Origin: Mycobacterium sp. 1245111.1 | GTDB taxonomy: Bacteria; Actinomycetota; Actinomycetes; Mycobacteriales; Mycobacteriaceae | Assembly: GCF_001673405.1 (NCBI RefSeq) | Contig: NZ_LZLV01000026.1 | Coordinates: forward strand, 1 to 64,000 | Direction of reading: 5' to 3' | Length of the DNA: 64,000 nt | Shown: in pieces, positions 22,009 through 31,094 of the stretch | Position numbering within the stretch: the stretch's first letter is position 1 | Layout of the letters: every line of letters starts with the position of its first letter | Notes under the pieces: model-generated | Database searches by the model: none | Told to the model about the DNA's origin: nothing | Seen by the model: only the letters and a program-made list of their open reading frames with translations | Program-made: the position numbers and the translations under genes

Positions 22009-24923
22009 GCGCTCACCTTGCGGCGCTTGGCCACTCGCTTCGCCGGGCGGGCCGCGGGCTTACTGGTGTCGGTGAGCACCTCGGCGAGGAACTTGCCGGT
22101 GTAGCTCTCCGGCACGGCCATCACATCCTCCGGGGTGCCCTCGGCGACGATCGTCCCGCCACCGGCGCCGCCCTCTGGCCCCATGTCGATTATCCAGTCC
22201 GAGGTCTTGATCACGTCGAGGTTGTGCTCGATGACGATGACCGTATTACCTTTGTCGACAAGGCCATTGATGACGTCGAGCAACTTGCGGATGTCTTCGA
22301 AGTGCAAGCCGGTGGTGGGCTCGTCGAGGATGTAGACGGTGCGCCCGGTCGAACGCTTCTGCAGCTCCGACGCCAACTTCACCCGCTGCGCTTCCCCGCC
22401 GGACAGCGTGGGCGCCGGCTGGCCCAGCCGCACATAGCCCAGCCCGACGTCGACCAGCGTCCGCAGGTAGCGATGGATGCCGGTGATCGGCTCGAAGAAC
22501 TCCGCGGCCTCTTCGATCGACATGTCGAGCACTTCGGAGATCGTCTTGCCCTTGTAGTGCACCTCGAGCGTCTCGCGGTTGTACCGCGCGCCGTTACACA
22601 CCTCGCAGGGCACATACACGTCCGGCAAGAAGTTCATCTCGATCTTGATGGTGCCGTCGCCGGTGCACGCTTCGCAGCGACCGCCCTTGACGTTGAACGA
22701 GAATCGGCCCGGCTGATACCCGCGCACCTTGGCTTCGGTGGTCGCCGCGAACAGCGTGCGGATCTTGTCGAAGACGCCGGTGTAGGTGGCCGGGTTCGAT
22801 CGCGGGGTGCGGCCGATCGGTGACTGGTCGACGCGGACCAGTTTGTCGACGTTGTCCAGCCCGGTGACGCGGGTGTGCCGCCCCGGGACGTGCCTGGCGC
22901 CGTTGAGTCGGTTCGCCAGCACCGAAGCCAGGATGTCGTTGACCAATGTCGACTTGCCCGAGCCCGACACTCCCGTGACCGAGGTCAGCACGCCGAGCGG
23001 GAACGTCACGTCGATGCCGCGCAGGTTGTGCTCGTTGGCGCCGACCACCGTGAGATGGCGCTTCTTGTCGACCGGCCGCCGAATCGCCGGGGCCGCAATG
23101 CTTTCCTTGCCCGAGAGGAACGCCCCGGTGATCGAGTCCTTGTTGGTCAACAGGTCGGCGTAGGTGCCGCTGTGCACGATGTGGCCGCCGTGCTCGCCGG
23201 CGCCGGGCCCGATATCGACGATCCAGTCGGCGTGCGCGATGGTGTCCTCGTCGTGCTCGACGACGATCAGCGTATTGCCCAGATTCCTCAGCCGGGTGAG
23301 GGTTTCGATGAGTCGACGGTTGTCGCGCTGGTGCAGGCCGATGGACGGTTCGTCCAGCACGTAAAGCACGCCGACGAGGCCGGACCCGATCTGGGTGGCT
23401 AGCCGGATGCGCTGCGCCTCACCGCCCGACAGCGTGCCCGCCGCCCGTGACAATGACAGGTACTCCAACCCCACGTCGAGCAAAAAGCCCAGCCGCGATT
23501 GGATTTCCTTCAGCACCTGACCCGCGATCGCCTGCTCGCGGGTACCTAGCGTGAGCCCGTTGAGGAAGTCGGCGCAGTCGGAGATGGACAGCTCGCACAC
23601 CTCGGCGATCGACTTCGCGCCGTGCTCACCGGCCGCCAAGGTGACGGCCAGGATCTCCGGCTTGAGCCGCGTTCCATCGCACTCCGGGCACGGCACGTCC
23701 CGCATGAAGCCCTCGTAGCGTTCCTTCATCAGCTCGGACTCGGTCTGGTCCAGCTTGCGCTCCAGGAACGCCAGCACGCCTTCGAAGTCGGCGTAGTAGG
23801 AACGTGTGCGGCCGTAGCGGTTGCGGTACTTGACGTGGACCTGCTCGTCGCAGCCTTCCAGGATTGCCTTGCGCGCCTTGGCTGGAAGCTTGCGCCACGG
23901 TGTGTCGACGTCGAAGCCCATCGCCTCGCCGAGGCTGGCCAGCATCCGGGTGAAGTACTCCGAGGTGTGCCCCATCGACCACGGCGCCACCGCGCCCTCG
24001 GCCAGTGTGCGATCCGGGTCGGGCACGACCAATTCGGGGTCGACCTCTTTGCGGATGCCCAGACCGACACACTCCGGGCAGGCTCCGTACGGCGAGTTGA
24101 ACGAGAACGACCGCGGCTCCAGGTCGTCGACCGCCAGCGGGTGCCCGTTCGGGCAGGCCAGTTTCTCGGAGAACCGCTGCTCGCGGTTGTGGGCGTCGTG
24201 TTCGTGGTCGACGAACTCCAGCACCACGATGCCGTCTGCGAGGTTCAGCGCGGTCTCGACCGAGTCGGTGAGCCGCTGCTTGGCGCTGGCCTTGACGGTC
24301 AGGCGGTCGACCACGACTTCGATGTCGTGCTTTTCCTGCTTCTTCAGCTTGGGCGGATCGGTCAGTGAATGCACCACACCGTCGACGCGGACTCGGCTGT
24401 AGCCCTGCGCGTTGAGCTTTTCGAACAGGTCGGCAAATTCGCCCTTGCGGGTCCGCACGACGGGCGCGAGCACCTGGAATCGGGTGCCCTCCGGCATCAC
24501 CAGCACCTGGTCCACGATCTGCTGTGGGGTCTGCCGGGCGATCCGCTCGCCGCAGACCGGACAGTGCGGCGTGCCGGCCCGGGCGTACAGCAGACGTAGA
24601 TAGTCGTAGACCTCGGTGATGGTCCCGACTGTGGACCGCGGGTTGCGGTTGGTCGACTTCTGGTCGATCGAGACCGCCGGGGACAGACCCTCGATGAAAT
24701 CGACGTCGGGCTTGTCCATCTGGCCGAGGAACTGACGGGCGTAGGCCGACAGCGACTCGACGTAACGCCGCTGTCCCTCAGCAAAGATCGTGTCGAACGC
24801 CAGCGACGACTTTCCGGAGCCCGACAACCCGGTGAAGACGATCAACGCATCGCGTGGCAAATCAAGATCGACACTGCGCAGATTGTGCTCACGCGCACCC
24901 TTAACGATCAGGCGATCAGCCAC
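22005..24923 (-). CDS. uvrA: Excinuclease ABC subunit A
   Basis: DNA-damage-sensing ATPase of nucleotide excision repair, which loads UvrB at lesions. At 972 residues it is full length. It has two ABC modules: Walker A in [19 protein letters not shown] (near 33) and [15 protein letters not shown] (near 655), with LSGGEAQR signatures in both. Zinc-module cysteines are visible in [20 protein letters not shown] and [11 protein letters not shown] with CEVCNGARY. The start is GTG 24923 ([15 protein letters not shown]). A RecA-independent damage promoter motif lies 51-73 bases upstream. Identity is certain. Confidence 0.98.
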   Translation of the reverse strand: MADRLIVKGAREHNLRSVDLDLPRDALIVFTGLSGSGKSSLAFDTIFAEGQRRYVESLSAYARQFLGQMDKPDVDFIEGLSPAVSIDQKSTNRNPRSTVGTITEVYDYLRLLYARAGTPHCPVCGERIARQTPQQIVDQVLVMPEGTRFQVLAPVVRTRKGEFADLFEKLNAQGYSRVRVDGVVHSLTDPPKLKKQEKHDIEVVVDRLTVKASAKQRLTDSVETALNLADGIVVLEFVDHEHDAHNREQRFSEKLACPNGHPLAVDDLEPRSFSFNSPYGACPECVGLGIRKEVDPELVVPDPDRTLAEGAVAPWSMGHTSEYFTRMLASLGEAMGFDVDTPWRKLPAKARKAILEGCDEQVHVKYRNRYGRTRSYYADFEGVLAFLERKLDQTESELMKERYEGFMRDVPCPECDGTRLKPEILAVTLAAGEHGAKSIAEVCELSISDCADFLNGLTLGTREQAIAGQVLKEIQSRLGFLLDVGLEYLSLSRAAGTLSGGEAQRIRLATQIGSGLVGVLYVLDEPSIGLHQRDNRRLIETLTRLRNLGNTLIVVEHDEDTIAHADWIVDIGPGAGEHGGHIVHSGTYADLLTNKDSITGAFLSGKESIAAPAIRRPVDKKRHLTVVGANEHNLRGIDVTFPLGVLTSVTGVSGSGKSTLVNDILASVLANRLNGARHVPGRHTRVTGLDNVDKLVRVDQSPIGRTPRSNPATYTGVFDKIRTLFAATTEAKVRGYQPGRFSFNVKGGRCEACTGDGTIKIEMNFLPDVYVPCEVCNGARYNRETLEVHYKGKTISEVLDMSIEEAAEFFEPITGIHRYLRTLVDVGLGYVRLGQPAPTLSGGEAQRVKLASELQKRSTGRTVYILDEPTTGLHFEDIRKLLDVINGLVDKGNTVIVIEHNLDVIKTSDWIIDMGPEGGAGGGTIVAEGTPEDVMAVPESYTGKFLAEVLTDTSKPAARPAKRVAKRRKVSA

Positions 24924-24973
24924 GCAATCCCTTTCTGGGCGATTTCCAGGCGCTACCCGGACGTGTCATTCCC

Positions 24974-24996
24974 ATGCTATGTGCCCATACCGACAA
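24974..24996 (-). promoter_or_regulatory. RecA-independent DNA-damage (PafBC-type) promoter motif for uvrA
   Basis: The minus strand reads TTGTCGGTA, then exactly 8 bases, then TAGCAT. This differs in one position from the described consensus TTGTCRGTG-N8-TANNNT. The predicted 5' UTR is about 45 bases. Confidence 0.7.
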
Positions 24997-25011
24997 GCGA
25001 CTTCCGGCCAG

Positions 25012-25017
25012 TACCGT
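25012..25017 (+). promoter_or_regulatory. -10 for a leaderless metallo-hydrolase mRNA
   Basis: TACCGT lies 7 bases before ATG 25025, supporting that start over ATG 24974. Confidence 0.45.
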
Positions 25018-25024
25018 GACTGGT

Positions 25025-25702
25025 ATGACCGTCCTGGACGACAACTACACCGGCCACGTCGAACCGGGCAGCGCCGCCCGCCGAGTATTGCCGGGCGCGA
25101 GCATCGTGAAGACCTCGGTCGGCCCCATGGACAACAACGCGTACCTGGTCACGTGTTCCGCAACCGGCGAGACGCTACTGATCGACGCCGCCAACGACGC
25201 CGACAACCTCGTCGGCCTGATCCGCGCCCACGCCCCTAAGGTGTCGTTGATCGTCACCAGCCACCAGCATTTCGACCATTGGCAGGCGTTGGAAGCCGTC
25301 GCCACCGCGACGGGTGCGCCGACCGCCGCCCATGAGATCGACGCCGAACCGCTGCCGGTCACACCGGACCGGCTGCTGGCCGGCGGCGACACCATCGAGA
25401 TCGGCGAGTTGACCTTCGACGTCATCCATCTGCGTGGGCACACGCCGGGATCGGTCGCGCTGGCGCTCGACGGTCCGGCGACCGGTGGCGTCACGCAGCT
25501 GTTCACCGGCGACTGCCTGTTTCCCGGCGGGGTCGGCAAGACGTGGCAGCCCGGCGATTTCGACCAGCTGATCGACGACGTCGCCACCCGGGTGTTCGAT
25601 CGGTTCGGCGACGACACGGTGGTGTATCCGGGCCACGGCGATGACACCACGCTCGGCGCCGAGCGGCCGCATCTCGCCGAGTGGCGCGAACGCGGCTGGT
25701 AA
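25025..25702 (+). CDS. MBL-fold metallo-hydrolase (glyoxalase II-like), Rv1637c-like
   Basis: A metallo-beta-lactamase-fold hydrolase of 225 residues, homologue of Rv1637c. The metal motif is TSHQHFDHW (HxHxDH near residue 80). The further ligands are in LRGHTPGSVAL (His), FTGDCLFPGGVGKT (Asp) and VYPGHGDDTTLGAE (His). This pattern is that of glyoxalase II-like thioester hydrolases, but the substrate is unproven. The gene is divergent from uvrA. Its last ~19 bases are copied downstream in a 49-bp tandem repeat, so the repeat overlaps the coding end (REWRERGW then stop). Confidence 0.9.
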   Translation: MTVLDDNYTGHVEPGSAARRVLPGASIVKTSVGPMDNNAYLVTCSATGETLLIDAANDADNLVGLIRAHAPKVSLIVTSHQHFDHWQALEAVATATGAPTAAHEIDAEPLPVTPDRLLAGGDTIEIGELTFDVIHLRGHTPGSVALALDGPATGGVTQLFTGDCLFPGGVGKTWQPGDFDQLIDDVATRVFDRFGDDTVVYPGHGDDTTLGAERPHLAEWRERGW

Positions 25703-25802
25703 GCCGCGGGAGCGACCTCCAACAAACGCAGTGCGCGAACGCGGCTGGTAAGCCGCGGGAGCGACCTCCAACAAACGCAGTGCGCGAACGCGGCTGGTAA
25801 GC
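25684..25802 (+). repeat. 49-bp tandem repeat, about 2.4 copies, spanning a stop codon
   Basis: Identical 49-bp units lie at 25684-25732 and 25733-25781, followed by a 21-base partial third copy (25782-25802). Each unit starts with the last coding bases of the metallo-hydrolase (GCGCGAACGCGGCTGGTAA), so extra copies of the gene's tail follow its real stop. The zero divergence indicates recent duplication or continuing slippage, VNTR-like. Confidence 0.97.
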
Positions 25803-25839
25803 GGTGGGTAAATTGCGCCGCGAAACACGGTGCAGCGCC

Positions 25840-25845
25840 TACGCT
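25840..25845 (+). promoter_or_regulatory. -10 for the leaderless Hsp70-like gene
   Basis: TACGCT lies 6 bases before ATG 25852. Confidence 0.45.
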
Positions 25846-25851
25846 TAGCGG

Positions 25852-27357
25852 ATGCGGGTGGGGATCGACTTCGGCACAACACACACCGTCGTCGCGGTCG
25901 TCGATCGCGGCAACTATCCCGTGGTGTCGTTCGACGGCGTCGACACGTGGCCGTCGCTCATCGCCGCCAACCCGGCCGGGGAGCTGCGCTACGGTCTTGA
26001 CGCCGCCGCGGTGCGCCGCGAGCCCGACTGGTCGGTGCTGCGCTCCTTCAAGCGGCTGCTCAACGACGCCGGGCCCGCGACCACCGTCGAGCTCGCGGGG
26101 CGCCGCCACCGGCTGGCCGACGTATTCGCCGGGTTCCTGGCGCAGCTGAAAAGCGACCTGCTGCACCGCTCCAACGCCGAATTGTCCCCCGGTGACCGGG
26201 TCGAGGCCGCGATCAGCGTGCCGGCCAACGCGTCCAGTTCGCAGCGCTTCCTGACCATGGACGCGTTCGCCCAGGCCGGCTTCGAGGTAGTCGCGCTGCT
26301 CAACGAGCCGTCGGCGGCCGGCTTCGAGTACGCCCACCGGTACCGCTCGACGATCACCGCCAAGCGCGAGTATGTGCTGATCTACGACCTCGGCGGCGGC
26401 ACGTTCGATGCGTCGCTGCTGAAGATGACGGGACGGCTCAACGAGGTCGTGTGCAGCGAAGGCATCCAGCGCCTCGGCGGAGACGACTTCGACGAGGCCA
26501 TCCTCGAGCTCGTTCGCACCCGCGCGGCACTGCCCGCCCACGCCAGCGAGCAGCTGCTGGAGGAATGCACGGCGCGCAAGGAATCCGTCGGACCCAACAC
26601 CCGACGATTCCTGGTCGACCTCGCGGCGTTGGGCAAAGAGCCGTTCACTTGCCCGATCGATGAAGTGTATGCGGCCTGTGCTCCCTTGGTGGATAAGACA
26701 ATTGGTGCGCTACCCCTGGTGCTGTACGACCGGACGGGCGCCGACGTCGACTGGTCCGACATCGCGGGCATTTACGTGGTCGGCGGGGCCGGCAGCTTCC
26801 CCCTGGTTGCACGCGCATTGCGCGCGGCGTTCGACGAGAAACGGGTCAAGCGCTCGCTGCACCCGTTCGCGGCGACGGCGATCGGCCTGGCGGCGTTCCT
26901 CGACAAAGAGGCCGGATTCGTTCTCTCTGAACGCCTTTCGCGGCACTTCGGCGTCTTCCGGGAAGCCCGCGCGGGCGAGGACGTGTACTTCGACCCGATC
27001 GTGCCGAAGGGCGCCGAGGTGCCGGCCACGGGCCAGCCACCGATCGTCGTCACCCGGACCTATCGCGCGGCCCACAACATCGGGCACTTTCGCTTCGTGG
27101 AATGCAGCCGACTGCGTGACGGTCGCCCCGACGGCGACGTGACCCCCTACGACCCGGTGTTCTTCCCGTTCGACCCGGCCCTCGACGACGACCGGGATCT
27201 GCCGCAACGCACAGTCCTTCGCCGCGACGACGGCCCAGACGTCGAAGAGCGCTACGTGATCACCGACGGCGGAGCCGTCGAGGTCACGCTCACCACGCGC
27301 CCGGAACGGGTCAGCCGCACGTTTCGGTTGGAGCGTCGCGCGCTCGCCGGGGTGTAA
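25852..27357 (+). CDS. Hsp70-family (DnaK-like) ATPase with a shortened C-terminus
   Basis: A 501-residue actin-fold ATPase. Phosphate-1 motif GIDFGTTHTVVAVV (4-17), connecting region with LLNEPSAAGFEYAH, phosphate-2 motif YDLGGGTFDAS (near 180), and an adenosine motif VVGGAGSFPLVARALR (near 305). After ~350 a short beta-rich region replaces the usual substrate-binding domain, and the helical lid is absent. It therefore resembles the atypical actinobacterial Hsp70-like proteins whose function is unknown, not DnaK itself. No grpE or dnaJ is nearby. It starts at ATG 25852 just after the tandem repeat and ends 6 bases from the convergent USP gene. Not at this locus in M. tuberculosis as recalled. 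Confidence 0.85.
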   Translation: MRVGIDFGTTHTVVAVVDRGNYPVVSFDGVDTWPSLIAANPAGELRYGLDAAAVRREPDWSVLRSFKRLLNDAGPATTVELAGRRHRLADVFAGFLAQLKSDLLHRSNAELSPGDRVEAAISVPANASSSQRFLTMDAFAQAGFEVVALLNEPSAAGFEYAHRYRSTITAKREYVLIYDLGGGTFDASLLKMTGRLNEVVCSEGIQRLGGDDFDEAILELVRTRAALPAHASEQLLEECTARKESVGPNTRRFLVDLAALGKEPFTCPIDEVYAACAPLVDKTIGALPLVLYDRTGADVDWSDIAGIYVVGGAGSFPLVARALRAAFDEKRVKRSLHPFAATAIGLAAFLDKEAGFVLSERLSRHFGVFREARAGEDVYFDPIVPKGAEVPATGQPPIVVTRTYRAAHNIGHFRFVECSRLRDGRPDGDVTPYDPVFFPFDPALDDDRDLPQRTVLRRDDGPDVEERYVITDGGAVEVTLTTRPERVSRTFRLERRALAGV

Positions 27358-27363
27358 CCGCCC

Positions 27364-27804
27364 CTACGAGGTGTGGACGATCAAAACGTCGACCTTGGCC
27401 CGCCGCGAGACGTTGGCGGGTACCGAGCCCAGTAGTCGGCCGGCAATGGTGCTCAAACCCACGTTTCCGACCACCAGAAGGTCGGCGCCGACCTCCTCGG
27501 CAAGGCCGACCAGCGCGTCGACCGGAGCGCCGACGATCGAGCGTTCCTCGACGGTTTTGGCTCCCCCGGCGATGGCACGCTCTTTGGCCTCGCGCAGGAT
27601 CGCGTAGATCGGGGCGCTGCCCGACACCTTGTAGCTTTCGTCCTTCAGGGCGTCGGCGGCGCGTGCGTCCTCATTCTGAGGCAGATACGCAGTAGCCACG
27701 ATCAGCTTCGCGTCCGCCCCGGCGATGCTTCCTGCCTTCTCCACCGCGCGCAGCGACGAATCCGATCCGTCGGTTCCTACCACCACGGTCCGATAGGCGC
27801 TCAT
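27364..27804 (-). CDS. Universal stress protein (Rv1636-like, cAMP-binding type)
   Basis: A 146-residue single-domain UspA protein that begins MSAYRTVVVGTDGSDSS. The nucleotide-binding loop is VVGNVGLSTIAGRLLGSVPANV (G-x2-G-x9-G-[ST]-like) near 113-134. It is the homologue of Rv1636 (TB15.3) and its M. smegmatis counterpart, which were reported to bind cAMP, so it may buffer or sense cyclic AMP. Two adenylate cyclase genes lie in the same window. The upstream gap (27805-28116) contains inverted repeats. Confidence 0.92.
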   Translation of the reverse strand: MSAYRTVVVGTDGSDSSLRAVEKAGSIAGADAKLIVATAYLPQNEDARAADALKDESYKVSGSAPIYAILREAKERAIAGGAKTVEERSIVGAPVDALVGLAEEVGADLLVVGNVGLSTIAGRLLGSVPANVSRRAKVDVLIVHTS

Positions 27805-27820
27805 TTACCCTCCCAGGTGT

Positions 27821-27947
27821 TGGTTGCTACGCCAACCACAGACACTAACGGTTTGCCGCAGAGAGATGGTCGAATTCGAAACACGCCGATTTGGTTCGGA
27901 ATTATCGGCTACCACTGGGGCGCGCGCATTCTGAGACTTTGGTCTCA
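27821..27947. promoter_or_regulatory. Intergenic region with two inverted repeats (USP / mannosyltransferase gap)
   Basis: The 312-base divergent gap 27805-28116 holds no gene I can support. TGGTTG-N6-CAACCA (27821-27838) lies 16 bases upstream of the USP start. TGAGAC-TTTG-GTCTCA (27932-27947) lies mid-gap. Both have perfect 6-base arms and could be regulator sites or small hairpins. The right end has the mannosyltransferase -10 (TACAGT, 28101-28106). The middle is unusually AT-rich for this genome. Confidence 0.4.
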
Positions 27948-28116
27948 TTCACGATCGCGATGCACGAGCGAGAAAAACCTTGTCGGACAGCATCTTTCGC
28001 TAGACATCCAGTTGACCGTTCCAACCGTCGATATCGGATTCGCCGGGAAAAGTGGTCCGTGAGCAGGCAGTACGGGTAAGCAGGTTCACCACGGTGGCCC
28101 TACAGTGACACACATC

Positions 28117-29679
28117 ATGGTTGTCACGACAGTCGAGGAACCCGCCAAGGCGGTCCTCGCACCGGTTACGCCCCCGCGGAGCCCGGGCAGGCTGCTGGAT
28201 CCCCTTGCGGCCGGGTTGCTGGCCACGCTGCTCGGCAGCGTGGCTGCCGGTCGACCGTCGTTGTGGTTCGACGAGAGCGCGACGATTTCCGCCTCGTTCA
28301 GCCGTTCGGTGCCCGAACTGTGGAAGCTGGTGGGCCACATCGACGCCGTGCACGGCTTGTTCTACCTGCTGATGCACGGCTGGTTCTGCCTGTTTCCGCC
28401 GACCGAATTCTGGTCTCGTGTGCCCAGCTGTCTGGCGGTCGGCCTGGCGGCCGCGGGTGTGGTGGTGCTGGCCAGGCAATTCCTGCCGCGGAGCACCGCG
28501 ATCTACGCGGGCATCGTCTTCGCGATCCTGCCGCGCGTGACCTGGGCGGCCGTCGAAGCACGTTCGTATGCGCTGCAAGCGGTCGCGGCCGTGTGGCTGA
28601 CCGTTCTGTTGATCACCGCGATACGCCGCCACAAAGGGTGGCTGTGGGTGCTCTACTCGCTTGCGCTGATGGTCGCGGTTTTGTTGAACGTCTATCTGGT
28701 GTTGCTGGTGCCGGTATACGCCGTCGTCACACCGTTGCTGCGGCGGCAACGATCTGTCGTGTGCTGGTGGGCGATCACCTCGGTGGTGGCAGTCGCCGCG
28801 CTGACACCGCTGATGCTGTTCGCCCACAGCCAGAGCTTCCAGGTGGCCTGGATCCATTCGTTGACTTGGCACACAATTCTCGACGTCGTGCTGCACCAGT
28901 ATTTCGACAACAGCGTCCCATTCGCGATCATGACGGCGCTCGTTTTCGTTGCAGCGCTGACGATTCGACTCGCGGGGCGACGGCCCGCCGCCGACGATAC
29001 CCGCCGGATACTGATCATCTGCGCGGTCTGGATGGCGCTGCCGACCGCGATCAGCCTGATCTATTCGGCGCTCAGTGATCCGTTCTACTACCCACGGTAT
29101 CTGTTCTTCACCATGCCGGCGATGGCGATCGTGATCGCCGTCGCGATCGTGGCGGTCGCGCGTCAGCCGCGCTGGATCGCGCTGGCGCTGGTCGCGTTCA
29201 CTGTGGCGGCCTTCCCGAATTACCTTCTGTCGCAACGGCAGCGGTACGCCAAGGAGGGCTGGGACTACAGCGACGTCGCCGATCTCATTACCGCCCGGGC
29301 CGCACCCGGCGACTGCCTGCTGGTCGACAACACGGTCGGCTGGCTGCCCGGGCCCGTGCGGGCACTGCTGGCGGCCCGGCCGGCCGCATTCCAGCCTTTG
29401 GTGGACATCGGGCGAGGCGTCCCGGCTCCCAAGCGCGAGACGTTGTGGGACGGGCACGTCGCGGTGTGGCTGATCGTCGGTCGACTCTACAAGTGCACGA
29501 CGTTATGGACGATCACCACGCACGACACGAAGCTGCCGAATCATCAAGCCGGGAATTCGCTGCCGGCCGGACGAGAGTTTGTCCGCGCGCCCGCCTACCT
29601 GGTGCCCAAGAACGTGGGTTTCCACATCGTCGAGCGGTGGCAGTTTCACCGGACTCAGGTCATCAAGTCGACACGTTAG
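28117..29679 (+). CDS. capA: GT-C mannosyltransferase of lipoarabinomannan capping, Rv1635c-like
   Basis: A polytopic polyprenyl-phosphate-mannose-dependent glycosyltransferase (PMT_2/GT39-like) of about 520 residues. The first loop carries the acidic catalytic motif LWFDESATISASF (near residue 50), followed by about ten membrane helices and a C-terminal extracytoplasmic domain. It is homologous to Rv1635c, shown to add the first mannose of the mannose caps on M. tuberculosis ManLAM. It acts on the outer face of the plasma membrane. ATG 28117 is preferred because TACAGT (28101-28106) is a likely -10 and overlaps the alternative GTG at 28105. Convergent with the MFS gene (20-base gap). Confidence 0.85.
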   Translation: MVVTTVEEPAKAVLAPVTPPRSPGRLLDPLAAGLLATLLGSVAAGRPSLWFDESATISASFSRSVPELWKLVGHIDAVHGLFYLLMHGWFCLFPPTEFWSRVPSCLAVGLAAAGVVVLARQFLPRSTAIYAGIVFAILPRVTWAAVEARSYALQAVAAVWLTVLLITAIRRHKGWLWVLYSLALMVAVLLNVYLVLLVPVYAVVTPLLRRQRSVVCWWAITSVVAVAALTPLMLFAHSQSFQVAWIHSLTWHTILDVVLHQYFDNSVPFAIMTALVFVAALTIRLAGRRPAADDTRRILIICAVWMALPTAISLIYSALSDPFYYPRYLFFTMPAMAIVIAVAIVAVARQPRWIALALVAFTVAAFPNYLLSQRQRYAKEGWDYSDVADLITARAAPGDCLLVDNTVGWLPGPVRALLAARPAAFQPLVDIGRGVPAPKRETLWDGHVAVWLIVGRLYKCTTLWTITTHDTKLPNHQAGNSLPAGREFVRAPAYLVPKNVGFHIVERWQFHRTQVIKSTR

Positions 29680-29699
29680 TCACTTCGTCCGCTCGAAAG

Positions 29700-31094
29700 T
29701 CATTGCGGCAGCGCCACATTGCGGGCGGCGCGACGAGAGGCAAGCGCGCCCGACAGGCCGATCGCGGCGAATACCGCGAACAATGCCCGGGCGGCGATCA
29801 CCACATTGCCTTCCGCACTGTTGACCACCACTCCGGCCAGCCCGGCGCCGAAGGCCCCGGCGATCACCTCGATGGTGTTGATCGCCGCCCCCGCCGCGGC
29901 CCCTTCCTTCTCGTCGACGCACTGCATCGCCCACGCCGACAGATGCGGCCAGCCCGCGCCGATACCGGCACCGGTGATCGTCAACGCCACCGCCCACGTG
30001 AATACCAGGCCGAATGGCGCGTCGCCGACCTGGGTGACCGCGGCCAGCATCAGACCAACCCCAATGACCAGCGGCGCGGCGACCACCACCCGGTTGACGG
30101 CTTTGCCGCTCGTCAACGACGCGCTGACCAGTTCGCTTACCGCCCACCCGATCGCAAGCGCGGCCCCCAGAAATCCGGCAGTCACGGGCACCAGGTGGGC
30201 CAACCGCTGACCGAACAGCGGCACATACATGTCGATCATCGCCGAGACCATCAGCACCGCCAGGGCCACGTAAATCCACTTCAACGGGCCGGGGCCAAAC
30301 ATGCTCGGGGGCAACACTTTTACTGCCATACGACGGTCCACGAACACGAAACCGACGATCAGCAGCGCGCTGACGACGAGCAAGACCGCGGTCAGCGCGA
30401 TGCTGGTCGGAACCTGGGCGATGCTGACGGTCAACGCCGCCGAGCTCAACAGCAACACCGACCACACCGGCACCCCCAAGACCGCTCCGGTGCGATCCGG
30501 GTCGCCATGGCCGGCCGGTAACACCACCGGGACCAGCACCGCCATCGCAACCGAAAAGATCGCCATGGCGCCAAACGCCCAGCGCCACAACCCGAACTGG
30601 GCGAACAGGCCGCCGGTCGCCGGGCCCACCACCGTCGCGACCCCCCACATCGCCGACACCAACGCCGAGGCCCGCGTCCACAGCGCTCGCGGCAGGGTTG
30701 TCGTGATCAGGGCATAGCCCAGACCGGCCAGCAATCCTCCGGCCGCACCCTGCAGGGTCCGGCCCGCCAGCATCACAGCCATACTCGGAGCTACCGCGCA
30801 CACCACGCTGCCGAGCCCAAACGCTATCAGCCCCAACAAAAATGACCATCGCGCCCCGACCCGCAGCAGCATCGCGTTGACCGCCGCGGCCGCGACCACC
30901 GACCCCACCAGATACAGCGTGGTCACCCAGGCGAAGAGGCGCTCGCCGCCGATCTCGGCGATCGCGCTGGGCAACAGGCTGACCGTCAAGAACTCGTTCG
31001 TCGCATACAACGCCACGCCGCCGGCCAGCAGGGTCGCGGTGCCCAGGTGCTTTGGCCCTAGCAGAGAGCGCCAGCTGTCGTCTGTCCCGCTCAC
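29700..31094 (-). CDS. MFS drug-efflux-type transporter, Rv1634-like
   Basis: A 464-residue major facilitator of the 14-helix DHA2-like group, homologue of Rv1634 (reported as a quinolone efflux pump). It has the conserved loop after helix 2 ([19 protein letters not shown]) and motif C-like [18 protein letters not shown]. Proton-driven export across the plasma membrane is expected; the substrate is unknown. The start is GTG 31094, overlapping the uvrB stop by 4 bases (GTGA), so it is translationally coupled to uvrB and may be induced by DNA damage. Confidence 0.88.
   Translation of the reverse strand: MSGTDDSWRSLLGPKHLGTATLLAGGVALYATNEFLTVSLLPSAIAEIGGERLFAWVTTLYLVGSVVAAAAVNAMLLRVGARWSFLLGLIAFGLGSVVCAVAPSMAVMLAGRTLQGAAGGLLAGLGYALITTTLPRALWTRASALVSAMWGVATVVGPATGGLFAQFGLWRWAFGAMAIFSVAMAVLVPVVLPAGHGDPDRTGAVLGVPVWSVLLLSSAALTVSIAQVPTSIALTAVLLVVSALLIVGFVFVDRRMAVKVLPPSMFGPGPLKWIYVALAVLMVSAMIDMYVPLFGQRLAHLVPVTAGFLGAALAIGWAVSELVSASLTSGKAVNRVVVAAPLVIGVGLMLAAVTQVGDAPFGLVFTWAVALTITGAGIGAGWPHLSAWAMQCVDEKEGAAAGAAINTIEVIAGAFGAGLAGVVVNSAEGNVVIAARALFAVFAAIGLSGALASRRAARNVALPQ

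Noticed and set aside
25684-25802. The tandem repeat as a CRISPR array
   Set aside because: Units are directly abutting and identical without unique spacers, and there are no cas genes.
25045-26541. 498-codon minus-strand frame across the metallo-hydrolase, repeat and Hsp70-like gene
   Set aside because: It spans two well-supported plus-strand genes and the tandem repeat; the repeated peptide in it is only the translated repeat.
28105-28116. GTG start four codons upstream for the mannosyltransferase
   Set aside because: It overlaps the probable -10 (28101-28106), so would not be in the mRNA.
28000-29457. Long open frame (485 codons) opposite the mannosyltransferase gene
   Set aside because: Antisense shadow in GC-rich DNA; low-complexity His/Arg/Gln-rich translation with no family features.
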